A DNA stretch of 64,000 nucleotides from Oopsacas minuta (taxonomy: Eukaryota > Porifera > Hexactinellida > Lyssacinosida > Leucopsacidae), in the NCBI GenBank assembly GCA_024704765.1, contig JAKMXF010000044.1:522501-586500 (forward strand), given 5' to 3'. Positions 1 through 12,337 of this stretch are shown piece after piece. Position 1 is the first letter of the stretch. Every line of letters begins with the position of its first letter. The notes beneath the pieces were generated by a model that searched no databases, was not told the DNA's origin, and was given only the letters and a program-made list of their open reading frames with translations. Position numbers and translations under genes: made by a program.

Positions 1-471
1 TGCTATTCTATTCATTTACTATTCTCTCCGCCAGGTTCTGAAGTTCAAGTCCTCCCAACTTAACAGGTAAGTAAAGAAAGTCATTTGATGTACACATGGG
101 TAGGTTAAGACTTTCTTTCTTTTATCAGTTTTCCCACATTTTGACAGGGTCTAACCCAGGACACTAGTTACCAGGTACCGGACAATTGTTCCGGATGGCC
201 GCCTGCGAACATATATGCAACAGTGGATCTAAATATTACCAAGTACACGCTAGCACTGTTACAGAAGATTGCTTTACAGGGAACATTAGGGATAATCAGG
301 TCGGCCTACACCTGGGCGTGAGAGATTCTATCCGCATAACACCTGTGCCCGAGAGGACAAATGAGAACAGTGGAGGTAAGAGAACTAACTCTTTTATGAA
401 CACCTTGAGGTGCCATCTCGGCCTCAGGTATCGGTTATAGATTGTATTGTATTGTATTGTATTGTATCATA
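1..471. other. Left flank, no gene recognised
   Basis: No coding feature is supported. An open frame at 186-440 has no recognisable domain. A pentanucleotide microsatellite (ATTGT)n lies at about 441-466, directly outside the first transposon end. Confidence 0.5.
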
Positions 472-745
472 TATTTAAAAATGAGTAGCGCATGCGCTGC
501 ATTTTGAGTAGCGCATGCGCTGCATTTTGAGTAGCGCATCCGCTGCATTAGGATTATTGGCATGTCATATTTATAGATACGCGTTATCATTTCAACCATA
601 GTTACCCAAACTGCTGAATTGAATGTGATTAGATAAGTTTCGAAACCACATTACGACAAGTGGTCATTGGAATGCTGGTGCATTTATAATGTATAGAAGT
701 AGATATATAAATTTATACCATTCGTTAGATAATTTCATTTTGGAA

Positions 746-3700
746 ATGGCTGAAAAAGTAACTTCACAAACTGGATCTGATAATATATACCCAAAAAAAC
801 GAAAAATCTCGGAGAAAGAAGATATCAGCTTCATCACATTAGACATCGACAAAGTATGCCTATCAGAGGGGGAATCATTTAAATTGATAGAATCAGATGT
901 ACCAACATGGTCAAAACCAGGTGATAATTATATTCTTAATTCCTTATGCTTTCAAGCAAACTTTAGTTGCTTGTTGATTCAATATAATATTTCGCATAGA
1001 TCAGTGTCAACCTGATTGCTTCTCAGAACCAGAAATGAAACAAGTAGAAATGCCTATAATTGACCAGTATGTAAAACTATTGATATTGAAGTCTCACATA
1101 CATAAGTTAGAGGATAGTGAATATGTTATAATTGCAGATTATGATTACTCTCAAGGTAAATTTACGTTATTATCGCTATTATTGTTGTCTGTTTGCATGT
1201 TTGTCTCTCTGCTCCGGTTCGTAGGGCCCAACACTTTATTTCGGTTAATCGGGTCAAATGGCCTGGTCCCAAGTGACCCTATTAATCGGAGTCTACTGTA
1301 CATTTACTATTCTCACTACCATAACTAAACATTTTGTATTTCAAGGAACCGTTGTACTAAACAAAAGGAGAATCATAATTGAAACAAACAGCAATCTATG
1401 CGCTAATTGTTATAGTGATACTTGTTCTCATTATCAAGCATTTGAACTCTGTTCACAAAATGATTGTTTGCAAGTTTGTGAAGCAAACATTCTAGAAGAC
1501 ATAATATATTATTTCCCAAGTCCTAACGATATCTTTCTGTTGACAGATGATACTTTTCACAACTTCCAATTAAATAATGATAGGTGGTTATGTTGTTCTT
1601 GTTCTTCAAAGTGCAAACAACATTCTAGACTCCATAATATTCTCGAAAATACTGGATCAAATACACAGAAAAAGTTTGAATATAACACGATATCAACAAG
1701 AGCAATACCATTCAATCTAGATGAAAGCCAAATAGCAATTTACAACTATCAGCTCTTCCATGGCATCAATTTACCTTTAAATATGTATCCTGAAAAGGAA
1801 TTTTGTGACTATGGTTTCAAATTCAATGAAGAGGAGAAGCTTAAACTAGAGAAGGTTGGAATAGTTATCTATTTAGAAAATGATATTAATGAATTCAAAG
1901 ATTACAAAGGTATATATTTATCATCAATGAACCATTCGCTCGGTCGCAATTTTAATTTAGTATGATCGGTTATTCTACGTATTTAGCCGTTGAAAACAAG
2001 TCTTTGCAATTATAAAGGAATTTCAATAAATATTTGGTCTCATATAAGATTGTTCATTCGATTGCAATCAACTCGTCCTAATTTACCTCCTCCCTAAATT
2101 TGCCTGTGCTTGGTAACTCAGTAATTATATTGTAAGTATATAGTTTACAGTTCAAGATGCAGTGGACTTTGCAATTGCTTGGCAGTCTTCGAAGGTCAGA
2201 ACAGTTTACTGTTAAACATCAACAACAAGTATTTTGTTCATTACAGTTTGTTATATGATTATAGCGAGTTGATGACCATGTCTAGAAATACTTTGTACGG
2301 TTACTTGAGGTATGTATTGTTTAAAATAATATTCTTGATAAATTAAAATTCCTATATACATACAATCTAATTCTTCGTTTTACTCTTTAGTGCCAAGAAC
2401 AGGAAGCTTATCAGAATGGGTAGAACGAATACATTCCATTATCACATTGTTTATCAGGCATGGAACGCCTATCTGAGAACAGTAGACATAGATTATGACT
2501 CGAACTACATATGTCCAAAGTGTAAAAATCATCCCGATGTGATAATTTTAGATGGCATAGCGATGGGAACAATGAAATCAGTACCAGAAGTGGATGCAAA
2601 ATTCGATCAGGATCAGCAATACCCTATGATCCCATTTTCAGATCGTGTTTTTATCCCCGACACAGCAATTAGAAAGCAACTCCTTAAATTCTGTTCTGAA
2701 GGTTTGACAGAAAATACGCTAAAAGACCTATTGAAGTCTATTCATAAAGAAATGGCTGATTATATTTTATTTAGTTCCATTAGGACAGAAAATTTAGTGA
2801 CTATAAGTGAAGAATATATACACGTTAAGAAAGTCATAAAACTCCTTTGCCATACAGATCCAATATCAGGAGTATTCCAATTCTCTCTGCTGGACCGAAT
2901 GAACGAAAAGCAATAGCTCTTCTTGCCAATGGAAAATCAGCAAGTGAAGATTCCTTTAATTCAATATATCAGAAGATGTATACATTGGATATCTTATTCA
3001 ATTCTATCAAACCTAATAAAGATATCACATGCACAGGGTTTGTCACTTTACATCCCAAAGTTTTCCCGCTGTTGAAAAGAATCCTGACACAAATAGAGAG
3101 TTTATTTAGTAGAACGTCAAGAAAATTAGTGGAATATTCTCCACAAAGCGAAAACTACTACAATTATTTCCCAGCATTCACAACAAACTACATGTAAGTT
3201 CAAACTTGTAATTGTGTTTATACTGAAAATACTAAATGCTATTCAACTTTTTTTATATTTTACCATTCTACTATAATTGTACAGGTTGCCAGTATACGAA
3301 AATCCAGAAGTTGAGTCAGCTGAACCGTGTCTCAAAAGTTTCCAACTCACAAAAGGTTTTCCCCCGGAATAGTAGCAATCGCTTGTAAGCACAGGATTTG
3401 TTATGGTTTCCAAATCCTCAGACAACACGAATCTACAGTTGTAATTTATAATTTGTTAATGACCATATTCAGAGAACAGCCAAAAGTGATCATCTACGAT
3501 AATGCTTGCAACTTACACAAAACATGTATGAAAAGGTAAGTGCACATAACAAATTGGGTATAAATGATAAATAATCGAGATTTCAAATAGAAATTAATTC
3601 GTGATTTTTTATATAGGGACCCCAAAGTATTTCGTAACACAACATTTCTGATTGATCGATTCCATTCTACAAACCACAAGTGCAATCCCTCTTATTCTTT

Positions 3701-3884
3701 GAGATCAATTCAGACTGACGAGATGAAAAAGCTAAACTCACAAATTTGCGAGCAGTTGTTTTCATCACTAAGAAGGATAGCAACACAAATCGCATATATG
3801 CGTATTGATAATGTATTCTTCACTACAAGATATTTTCTAGCATGTTTGAATCTACATATTCTATCACAAAATAATAATATATGA
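746..3884 (+). pseudogene. KDZ-like transposase of element 1, broken by frameshifts
   Basis: Seven exons can be traced by splice sites and by matching the copy at 6303-9657: 746-920, 1000-1155, 1346-1909, 2144-2309, 2391-3193, 3285-3535 and 3617-3884. Conserved landmarks are a cysteine cluster (CANCYSDTCSHYQAFELC) in exon 3, DGIAMGT in exon 5, YDNACNLH in exon 6 and SQICEQLFSSLRRI in exon 7. The last three could supply the D, D and E of the catalytic centre. Single-base losses near 2877-2885 and near 3330-3345 shift the frame, so no full protein can be made. Intron 2 holds the right half of a pogo-like MITE. Family assignment rests on motif resemblance only. Confidence 0.7.
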
Positions 3885-3891
3885 AAATGGT

Positions 3892-5605
3892 TTATATGTT
3901 AGGAGACTCACGACAATTGTGACAATAAAAGTTATCGATGTCTTTGTCAATATCTTCAAGTCCTACACATGGTTTGTGGAACCATTTAAGACATTTGGGA
4001 CATTCAATCATATTTTTTGACGCGCAACTGGGTAGATGACATAAACACCATAACTTTATCTTTAAATATGTCCCTAGATTTGTAGTCAGGCGAGATCGTA
4101 ATATTATGCTTTCTATCTTAGGAAAGGGTTTTAAAATTTCGCTGTTGAAACAATAAGTTAGGTGAGATCTCATTCTTGACTGTTTCCAGTATACTTGGGT
4201 TAGGTCGCCTCCCGTTGCTATTGTCAAACAGACTGCCGCTGCAAATAAACCACAATCCGCCCCACCTCTTTGCTGCTGAATAGGAGCAAGGGCGACTTTC
4301 AGCTCATGATCAGCATCATTCCCATATAGAAAGGTCAATTGCACAGCTAATTCATCAGATATTCTCCCAGTAGATAAGCGAATCATATAAAGTTACATGC
4401 CCTTCAACATCAATACTGGAGCAAACCCAGTGAAGTGCGCCATCGTGATGCAGTTGTATACTAGGACGAGGAGCTTTGACGAATTGACGATTCTAAGAAT
4501 TAATTGAATATCAAATATTGATTTACAATTCAAAAATTTAAACCGAGAAACTCACTTCGGAGAGAATAGTATCCTGAAGTCCCTGTAAATGGGGGAAATT
4601 CTTCTTCAGTAATGTCTACAAATACATATTTGGTATGAGAACATTCGCTAACAAAACGGATTGAATTTCAATGTATAATAAACTTACACAGAATGCATTA
4701 ATGGTGGTGCCTGTTAGAAAAGTATTACGACTTGACAATTCGGAAATTGCCAAGTTTTTCTCATTTAAACTAATGGGAGGAGTGATTATTTGAATAGGAT
4801 CCAATGGCTTAACTCCGAGTAATGTCACCAGACTGGAAGTTGGGGTAGGTGTTTGAGGATCTGAAATAGGTTTGTTCGAAGCGATAACGGGTTGCTGAAA
4901 AAGCTCATCGAAGGAATCATCACTAGTATCTACATCAGATTCTTGGTGTATTACATCTCTAGCGAAATCAAGAGATCTAGATCGGTCACGGTAGATATCA
5001 TGTCGCGATGCTTGAGAAGAGCTTGGAGACTTCTGAGATTGAGGGCGAACTGAAACTCGCGCTTTCATAGAGTAATCCTTATATGATTCTATTATCATAC
5101 GCAGATGAATCTTACATGCGCTTTTTATGTTTTCGAAAGGGACTCTTTCGGGCCAAAAAGGTGGTTTGAGAGAAGGATCATTCCAAAAAACATACCTTTC
5201 CCTAAAATACAGAGATATATAATCAGCGACCCATATAATTATATAAATTCGCACCGTTGACTTACCAGTTGACACTTTTATAATCACAGAAACAAGTCTT
5301 CGCAGTCCCTGTACATTATAGCCAGATATATCTCCATCTAATAGCTTGAGGATTTCGTGATCACGAACAGGCTTTGATGACGCTGACGTACTTGTAGATA
5401 TTTGGTTAGTCAGTAGAGTTCTTGATATTTCAGCGCTATTCCCAGTGATATAGCTTTGAAATTTTTCTGGACCCAAAGAGCCAAGCTTTCCATGCCATGA
5501 AAATACAGCTCCGGCATATTCACCTGTTACTGAACGAAACTCAGATAATATGTCTGTCAGTACCATTATAGCATTATTCTTTGTCAATTTGGGGATCTTT
5601 GGCAT
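3892..5605 (-). pseudogene. Ulp1-like (C48) protease with PHD finger, element 1 copy
   Basis: The gene converges tail to tail with the transposase and stops 8 bp from it. The N-terminal exon (5605-5266) starts MPKIPKLTKNN. The next exon (from 5201) has FWPERVPF followed by a serine-rich stretch. The Ulp1 part has the His of LHWVC, the Asp of LYDS, and Gln plus Cys in QQQRGGADCGLFA, the usual H-D-Q-C set of this family. A C-terminal PHD-type zinc finger follows (CLCHLPSC, ECPKCLKWFHKPC, FYCHNC). The frame shifts at about 4384 between the YDS motif and the rest, and the exon 1-2 junction is also out of frame, so this copy looks dead. Confidence 0.65.
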
Positions 5606-5805
5606 TTTGGCTAATCAAGGGTACAGAATGGGAAATCAAGAGGAAACACTCATTGAGTAAAGTATAAAGTTAATTGAGAAACATATTTAGGGATTTTGCT
5701 AATAAAGGAAGTAGAAATAAGTAACAAAACTCAAAAATTAATATCAGTTCCTGCGGATTTAATTACACTATAATAGGATGTAATTTGAGCATATATTAAA
5801 AAGTA

Positions 5806-5930
5806 CTGTGCGCATGTCCATTAAGTACTGTGCGCATGTCCATTAGGTACTGTGCGCATGTCCATTAGGTACTGTGCGCATGTCCATTAGGTACTGTGCG
5901 CATGTCCGTTAAGTGCTGTGCGCATACATG
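5806..5930 (+). repeat. 22-bp minisatellite, left end of element 2
   Basis: About six tandem copies of a 22-bp unit containing GTGCGCATGTCC. The last unit is diverged. The same unit occurs inverted at 11753-12225. Confidence 0.9.
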
Positions 5931-6302
5931 TAAAAATATTTATTCAATTTGTTGTATGCATATATAATGTTACTACGGTTGTATGCATATATATTGTGAA
6001 TGCAGGTCAGAAAAAGTAATATCACGAATTGTACGTATTCCGATATCAATAGAGCTCGTTAATACGAACAGGGTTAAGGCGTAACTCCGGATAAGGACTA
6101 CAATTTTGTCCCCTTTATCAGTTCCCTTCGATGCCTTTTCAATGTAATTAGTTCGGATAATACGTACTCCGGATAAGGAGTACGTATTTTGGCAGTCCCT
6201 TGTGTACGTAATAACGAGAGTCTACTTACTACTCTGGTATAATTCTCTCACTGTCTCATACAATAAGAAATAATCAGTTTCATCCTTCTCACCGGTTTAA
6301 AC

Positions 6303-9300
6303 ATGGCCGAAAATATGTCTACCTCAACTTTTGAAATTAAACACCCACATCCAAGGAAACGAAGAATAGTTGAGGAGAAATTTGACATTACTGCAACAAC
6401 CCTCAACATTGGAGGAATTGAAATTTCGAAGACAGATGTTTCGCCAGTAGATATCACAATATCAGAAGAGCAGTTTGAAATTGTACCAAGTAAGTTACGT
6501 ATTGAAAAGGCACATTTCCATGGAATGCTATACTATTTAACACGACATTACTCAATATACATTTTTAGGCCATCCCAAGAAAGAAGTATACGCTGAAATC
6601 TTTTCACAAGAAGAGCTAACTATTCCAGTACTAGATCAATATGTACATCTGCTTGCTGATAAACAGAAGGCTTGGCGTTTGCAAGATTGCCCTGTAGTAT
6701 TCATGTCAGATTTTGAAGAAATCAATGGTATGACACCTTTATGTAACTATAGTGACCCTCGCTAATCCGAACCTCGTCAATCAGAACAGAGCCTAAATGT
6801 TATACAAGTATACGAGCCTTTGGCTCGTCGCTTCGCGATGAAATCGCCGCATTGCGCCTCGAGGTATTCAACGGACAAACAACAATTGAGATTAAATAAT
6901 ATAGATTTAATTCAACAGCGAACAAAACCACCAAAGAATTTAGCCTAGTTAGGCAAGGTGGTGGCTAAGTTAGCTACCATGTATTCAATTTTATCAAACG
7001 CTGCTTGGCAGCCTTGTAATCATTTGCACACAACATTCGAAAAATGTACTCCCAGATCCTATAGTGTTTCAATTCATGTTTTCATTTTCTAGGTGAAGTA
7101 ATATTGGCCAAGAAAAAAGTTTTGATCGAAACTTGTCTGATGAAATGCTTATCTTGTCATACGAATTCTTGCACACATTATCAAGCATATGAATTGTGTT
7201 TGGAATTCCAAACCTTAAACAATTCCGAATCCAAATCCCATGCTGGCAGTAGTTACTACACATTAAGTGCAAATACAATTTTTTTGCTGAAGAATGGCTA
7301 TCATTGCCTATATAGGAAAGAAATGAAGTGGTATTGCGACAATTGTAGTAGTATGTGTAAAGAAAAGTTGATTCTACAGGCAATCATGGCAGAATACAAT
7401 GATCAGTTACCCGTTCCTCAGAAACCTCTTGATTATTCTACCATATCTAAACAATATCTTCCTTTTAAACTTAGTAAGAACCAGGCCATTATATATAATG
7501 AACAGTTAAGACGAGGATTATTTCTACCCCCAAATCTTGAACCAGATATTTTGCATTGTGAGCAAGGACATAAATATGTTGCCAAAAGTCTAGTCGTAGC
7601 ACAAAAGGGAATCATTATATACACAGAAAATGATGTCCTCGATTTAAAAGAACATACAGGTATGTTATTTAATTATATACTACATAGTATATATTCTTTA
7701 TTTGTCGTTTAATATTCAAGCTAGCTTATTTACCCAATTTTTAGTGTATACATCTACTTGTGAAGGAAGTTGTAGATGCACCTCTGTGTTTGAAGGAAAT
7801 AAATATTTACTGCTGAATGTCAATAATCGCTATTTCATCCACTATGGAGTATTATTTGAATACAGCGAGTTTATGACGATGTCTCGGAATACACTACATG
7901 GATACATGAGGTATGTATTTTAGATACTTTTTGTCCGTTGGTTATGTACTCAATCGAATACCAAAATAACAAAAGAAATACATAGATCAATTGTAAGTGA
8001 TCTATTACGGTCGGTAGTCATAATTATATAATCAATTAAATCAAATTCATTTTTGAAAGTTGATCTGGTTACTCTTTATTGTGTTTAGAGCAAAGAATAA
8101 TAAATTTGAGAGAATGGGAAGGGAACTCACCTTCAGTTATCATATACTACAGCATGGATGGAATGGGTACTTACGTATGTTAGACATTAACTATAAGACA
8201 AGCTATATTTGCCCATTATGCCAAGAAGCTCCAGAATTCTTAATTATGGATGGCATAACAATGGGGACAATTAAGGAACTCCCGAATACAGTTGAAGAAT
8301 ACCTGGAAGATCAGAGGTTATCGTTTGTTCCATTATCAAACAGGGTATTGGTATCTGATCTACAAACCAGAAAATTGATCAAAAGTTACTATTCATTTGG
8401 ATTGGGTGAAAGCGAGTTTCATACCATGGTCAATTCTTTAGAGTTTGAAGAAATTACAGAGTACAGTATTTACGCTAACAATGTAATTGATGAGGTCAAT
8501 GTGATTAATCCGACTTATCCAAATGCTAAAGCTATTATGGAACTATTCTCCAGATCAGAACCAATTTCTGGCATTTTTCCTGTATCTATCCTTAGCGAGT
8601 GCGAGAAGAAAGCTATTGCTAGTCTCTCTTGTGGTAACCAAATTGATACATGTCTGCTTTATGAGATTTTTGAAAAAATGCATACTCTAAGGCTATTCCT
8701 TAGCTCGTTTGGTGAAGTTCAAGAACAATGTGCTACTAGTACAGGATTTACCCTTCATCCTATTCTTGCTGGTGTTCTAAGGGCTATTCTATCCAAGATT
8801 GAATTACTCAATAACTATAGAGAAGGACGGAAGACAGTAGAGGCTTCCCCATCAAATGACACTCTAGATAAATACTTTCCAGCGATAACAAAACGTTACA
8901 GGTATTATATAATTGTATTCAACTATTCATTCAATATAATGCATCTGTTGAGAACATAATATAAATTCTATAGTGCAAACTTTCAAATATATTGAACCCT
9001 TAGATTACCGATGTATGAAGATGATAACGAAGAGAAATATAAAGGATGTACAAAAATATATCCGAAACATCAAAGGTTATCACCAGGACTGTTAGTTGTT
9101 GTCTGTAGACATAAAGTGTGCTATGGATTTCAAATACTTCGTAGTAAAGAATCTACAACTACAGTATTTAACCTACTCCTGACGTTGTTCAAAAAGCCCC
9201 CTCGTATTATAATATACGACAATGCTTGCAATCTACACAATACATGTATCATCAGGTTAGAATTAATATACAAAATACGCACAGTCGTATACCATCTCTA

Positions 9301-9657
9301 AGATTTTTAATTTAATCTATGTAATGCTCTTAAAGTGCTAAGCATACGTACTTACTAGCATTATATAATAATAACTTCTATATTATCATTAGGGAACCCA
9401 AACTTTTCAAAGATACTACATTCTTGGTTGATCGCTTTCACTGGAAGAATCATTGCTGCAATCCAGCTTATTCTTTGAAGTCAGTGAAGAGTCATGATTT
9501 CATGAGAATAAACTCTCAAGTTTGCGAGCAGCTGTTCTCTACATTAAGGAGAATAACCACCCAAGTATCTTTCATGCGGATCGAAAACATATTCTACAAT
9601 GTACGATATTTCTTATACTGTTTGAATGAACAAGAATTACGAAAACTAAAGTGCTAG
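6303..9657 (+). CDS. KDZ-like transposase of element 2, intact seven-exon reading frame
   Basis: Exons 6303-6489, 6569-6727, 7093-7659, 7745-7910, 8089-8901, 9004-9255 and 9393-9657 all have GT..AG borders and matching phases. They give an uninterrupted protein of about 802 residues. The N-terminus is basic (PHPRKRRI). Exon 3 has a cysteine cluster (CLSCHTNSCTHYQAYELC, CDNCSSMC) like those found beside KDZ transposases. Exon 4 has CEGSCRC. Candidate catalytic residues are Asp in FLIMDGITMGT, Asp in IIYDNACNLH and Glu in SQVCEQLFSTLRRI. HWKNHCCNPAYSL may bind zinc. The protein would cut and join transposon ends in the nucleus. Intron 2 contains a Helitron-like insert. The exon plan matches element 1 exactly, which supports the model. 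Confidence 0.8.
6795..6904 (-). repeat. Helitron-like repeat inside the transposase intron
   Basis: Read on the - strand it starts TCTATATTATTTAAT, passes a TTTGTCCGTTGAATACC block and ends in a GC-rich hairpin (GAGCCAAAGGCTC). The same order of blocks is seen on the + strand at 58921-59030. Confidence 0.55.
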
Positions 9658-9719
9658 TAGCTAATACACTATTCATGATTCATGAATAATGAATAAATTG
9701 TAAAATTAACAAGTATACT

Positions 9720-11605
9720 TTAGATTCTCTTTACTAAACTCTTTTTGCTGTTACAACTTTTACAAATGAACGAGGAAACCTTTTGTGTAATATCCTGTAG
9801 GCCAACACATGGTTTGTGAAACCATTGGGTACACACTTGACAATTCACCATATTCTTAAAAGCGAACTCGGGTAGACGACAAATACACCAAAGTTAAATT
9901 GTATATTCCAACTTCTTATTGACCTTTATCCGTGAACAGAGTCTTTCAGAAATTGTAGGCAGGGGTGATAATTTTTCAGAAATAATGAAATTACGCAGGT
10001 GACGTCTCATATTGCCCTGGTTCCATCTCAATATACTTGGTTCTAAACCATTCGCTAACGCGATACTAACTACAATAGCAAAGACACCACAATCTGAAAT
10101 CCCTCTTTGTTGTTGTAGCTCTTGAACTGTAACTTTTAAATCTTCAGTCTCGCTTCGATAAAGCAGTGCAAGTTGGATGTCCAGCTCTTCACTTAGACCC
10201 CGGATTAATAACGAATCATATACTGATATATTTCCTTCATCGTCAATCCTAGACACTTTCCAGTGTAGTTTACCATCGTGGTGTATTTGAAAACTATTTA
10301 GTGCTGCTCTAACAAATTGGCGATTCTAATAAGATAAAAGACATACAATTTGAAATGCCAATTATTTCAGGACGATAAAATAAGCAAAATAATAGATTTA
10401 CCTTAGATAAAATAGTATCCTGGAATCCTTCAATGTCTGGATAATTATTCTTTATCAAAACCTAAACATAATTTATTAAGTAACCTAGTAAAAGTTGTTT
10501 AGTTGTTTGTCGAAGCGAAGTGCGAACGTAGGTAATAAATGGTATTGAAATGTAATATAATTAAATCATAGAGAGAGCTTACCCCAAAGGCGTTGATAGT
10601 CACATCACTAAGAAAGGTTTTGTCATTCGATAGCTCTTTAAGACAGTCATCCCTTACTTTTTCGTCTAAAATTCTCATAAATGTTACATTTAATGGAATT
10701 AAAGCCTTTGCTGCTGATAATCCTGCCATTGAAACTACAGATGTATCCAAAAGAGACTGAGAGGAAGTAAAGGGTGAGTGATCGGGTTGCTGTTCTGATA
10801 TGGTATTTGGTGTTGAATGGATCGATTCACCAAGATATAGTGGAGACGATGGGCATTTCTCTGGAGAAGTATTTAGAGATATTTCCACATTGGAATTCGG
10901 AGAGGAAGGTGAATGATCAGTTGGATTATATACATTCTCGTCATCCAAGTCTGAATCTAAACAATCTTCTTTTGATAAATGTATAGGTGACCTGTCTCTA
11001 AAACTATCAGATAGATCTGGAGAAAAGTATTCACGCATCGATTTGATAACAGATAGCAAAGTAGTTCTGCCCATATTCTTTGATTGCTTGAGAAATGGAA
11101 TTTCCTTGGGCCAAAATGTTGGCCGGAGTTCACTTTTCCCCCAAAAATTACGCGGTTTTCCTACAATTAAAATATGATATACGCATTACCAAATTAATAC
11201 TTACTTAAGTATTACACACCAATTTGTTTCAACAGCAGTACATACCCTGTACCCACGAAATAACAACAAAGGGTGGCTTCCAAAACTAAGGGTAAGAAAA
11301 ACAAGAAACTTACTGTTCATCTTTTGAGTTCCCCATGATAAAATCTTTCTTAACGCATGGACATTATGTGTGTGTGGATCTTGTTTCATCAGGTTCATCA
11401 TTTCATCTTCTTTATAATCATCTCGAACAACTGATGAGTCTCCGACCACAGAGCGTTCAAATGTTAAGCTTCGCCAAATTTGTTCTTTCATTTCAGCAAC
11501 ATGCTGGCGGTAAGTATCGCTTCCCAGAACTGATATTTGTCCCCTCCAGGAGTAGACAACCCCTACAGATTCTCCCGTTACGTTGCCCTTGGTAATACGA
11601 GGCAT
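9720..11605 (-). CDS. Ulp1-like (C48) cysteine protease of element 2, PHD finger cut off by a stop
   Basis: Exons 11605-11314, 11160-10583, 10461-10402 and 10325-9894 join in phase to about 453 residues, starting MPRITKGN. The second exon has FWPKEIPF and a Ser/Pro-rich acidic linker. The last exon is the protease: His in LHWKVS, Asp in VYDS, and Gln and Cys in LQQQRGISDCGVFA, all in the expected order for Ulp1/SENP-type enzymes. The frame then meets TAA at 9896-9894. Beyond it the same frame continues to 9720 and still encodes a PHD-like finger (CICRLPEF, NCQVCTQWFHKPC, FICKSC). In element 1 that position is a lysine codon. So the PHD part is lost, or is made only by readthrough. Confidence 0.65.
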
Positions 11606-11752
11606 TTCAGCTAATTTGTACAAATTATAGTAAGAAAGTATTCAACTAGACTGGTAGACTAATTACTAAAGTGGAATAACTGGGATCTGAAAAGCAGTCT
11701 AATATAACTTTATCTGTATAATATACGCCTACTATGGTACATGAATCCCTAT

Positions 11753-12225
11753 GCGCACAGTACTTAATGGACATGCACACAGTACTTAATGGACATGCAC
11801 ACAGTACTTAATGGACATGCGCACAGTACTTAATGGACATGCACACAGTACTTAATGGACATGCACACAGTACTTAATGGACATGCACACAGTACTTAAT
11901 GGACATGCACACAGTACTTAATGGACATGCGCACAGTACTTAATGGACATGCACACAGTACTTAATGGACATGCACACAGTACTTAATGGACATGCACAC
12001 AGTACTTAATGGACATGCACACAGTACTTAATGGACATGCGCACAGTACTTAATGGACATGCACACAGTACTTAATGGACATGCACACAGTACTTAATGG
12101 ACATGCACACAGTACTTAATGGACATGCACACAGTACTTAATGGACATGCGCACAGTACTTAATGGACATGCACACAGTACTTAATGGACATGCGCACAG
12201 TACCTAATGGACATGCGCACAGTAC
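11753..12225 (-). repeat. 22-bp minisatellite with higher-order structure, right end of element 2
   Basis: About 22 tandem copies of a 22-bp unit. Two unit types occur, differing at one position (GCGCACAG or GCACACAG). Their order shows a five-unit, 110-bp block (one CG type, four CA types) repeated three times, so blocks of units were amplified together. Confidence 0.9.
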
Positions 12226-12337
12226 TTTTTAATACCTCCATTTGAGAGCCTACTTTTTTCCAAAATTCCAATTATATATTAATGTAGCGCATGCGCTACT
12301 CAAATGCAGCGCATGCGCTACTCACTTTTAAATAACT

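Larger units (their letters stand above)
5798..12236. mobile_element. Inner KDZ/Zisupton-like transposon (element 2) bounded by inverted 22-bp repeat arrays
   Basis: The left end is about six copies of a 22-bp unit containing TACTGTGCGCATGTCC (5806-5930). The right end is about 22 copies of its reverse complement (11753-12225). Both arrays end outward in the same TTAAAAAG flank, so the arrays form the terminal inverted repeats. Inside are an intact seven-exon transposase (+) and a convergent protease gene (-), in the same layout as element 1. Expected target duplications were not found next to the ends. Confidence 0.65.
472..12337. mobile_element. Outer KDZ/Zisupton-like DNA transposon (element 1), interrupted by element 2
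   Basis: The left end carries three tandem copies of a 23-bp unit built around the palindrome GCGCATGCGC (about 482-547). Two inverted copies of the same unit lie at 12287-12326. Both ends continue outward as ATTTAAAA, so they read as terminal inverted repeats. The gene pair at 746-3884 (+) and 3892-5605 (-) belongs to this element. Its right arm seems to be split by insertion of element 2 at about 5798-12236. No clear target-site duplication was found, so the outer limits are an inference from the matched ends. Confidence 0.55.

Noticed and set aside
186-440. Open frame of 84 residues at the left edge
   Set aside because: No domain, no start context and no splice support; likely chance.
5806-12225. 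Regular short repeats as a possible CRISPR array
   Set aside because: Units are directly adjacent without unique spacers and the setting is a eukaryotic transposon.
5790-12240. Target-site duplication of element 2
   Set aside because: The 8-bp flanks on the two sides do not match, so no duplication is claimed.
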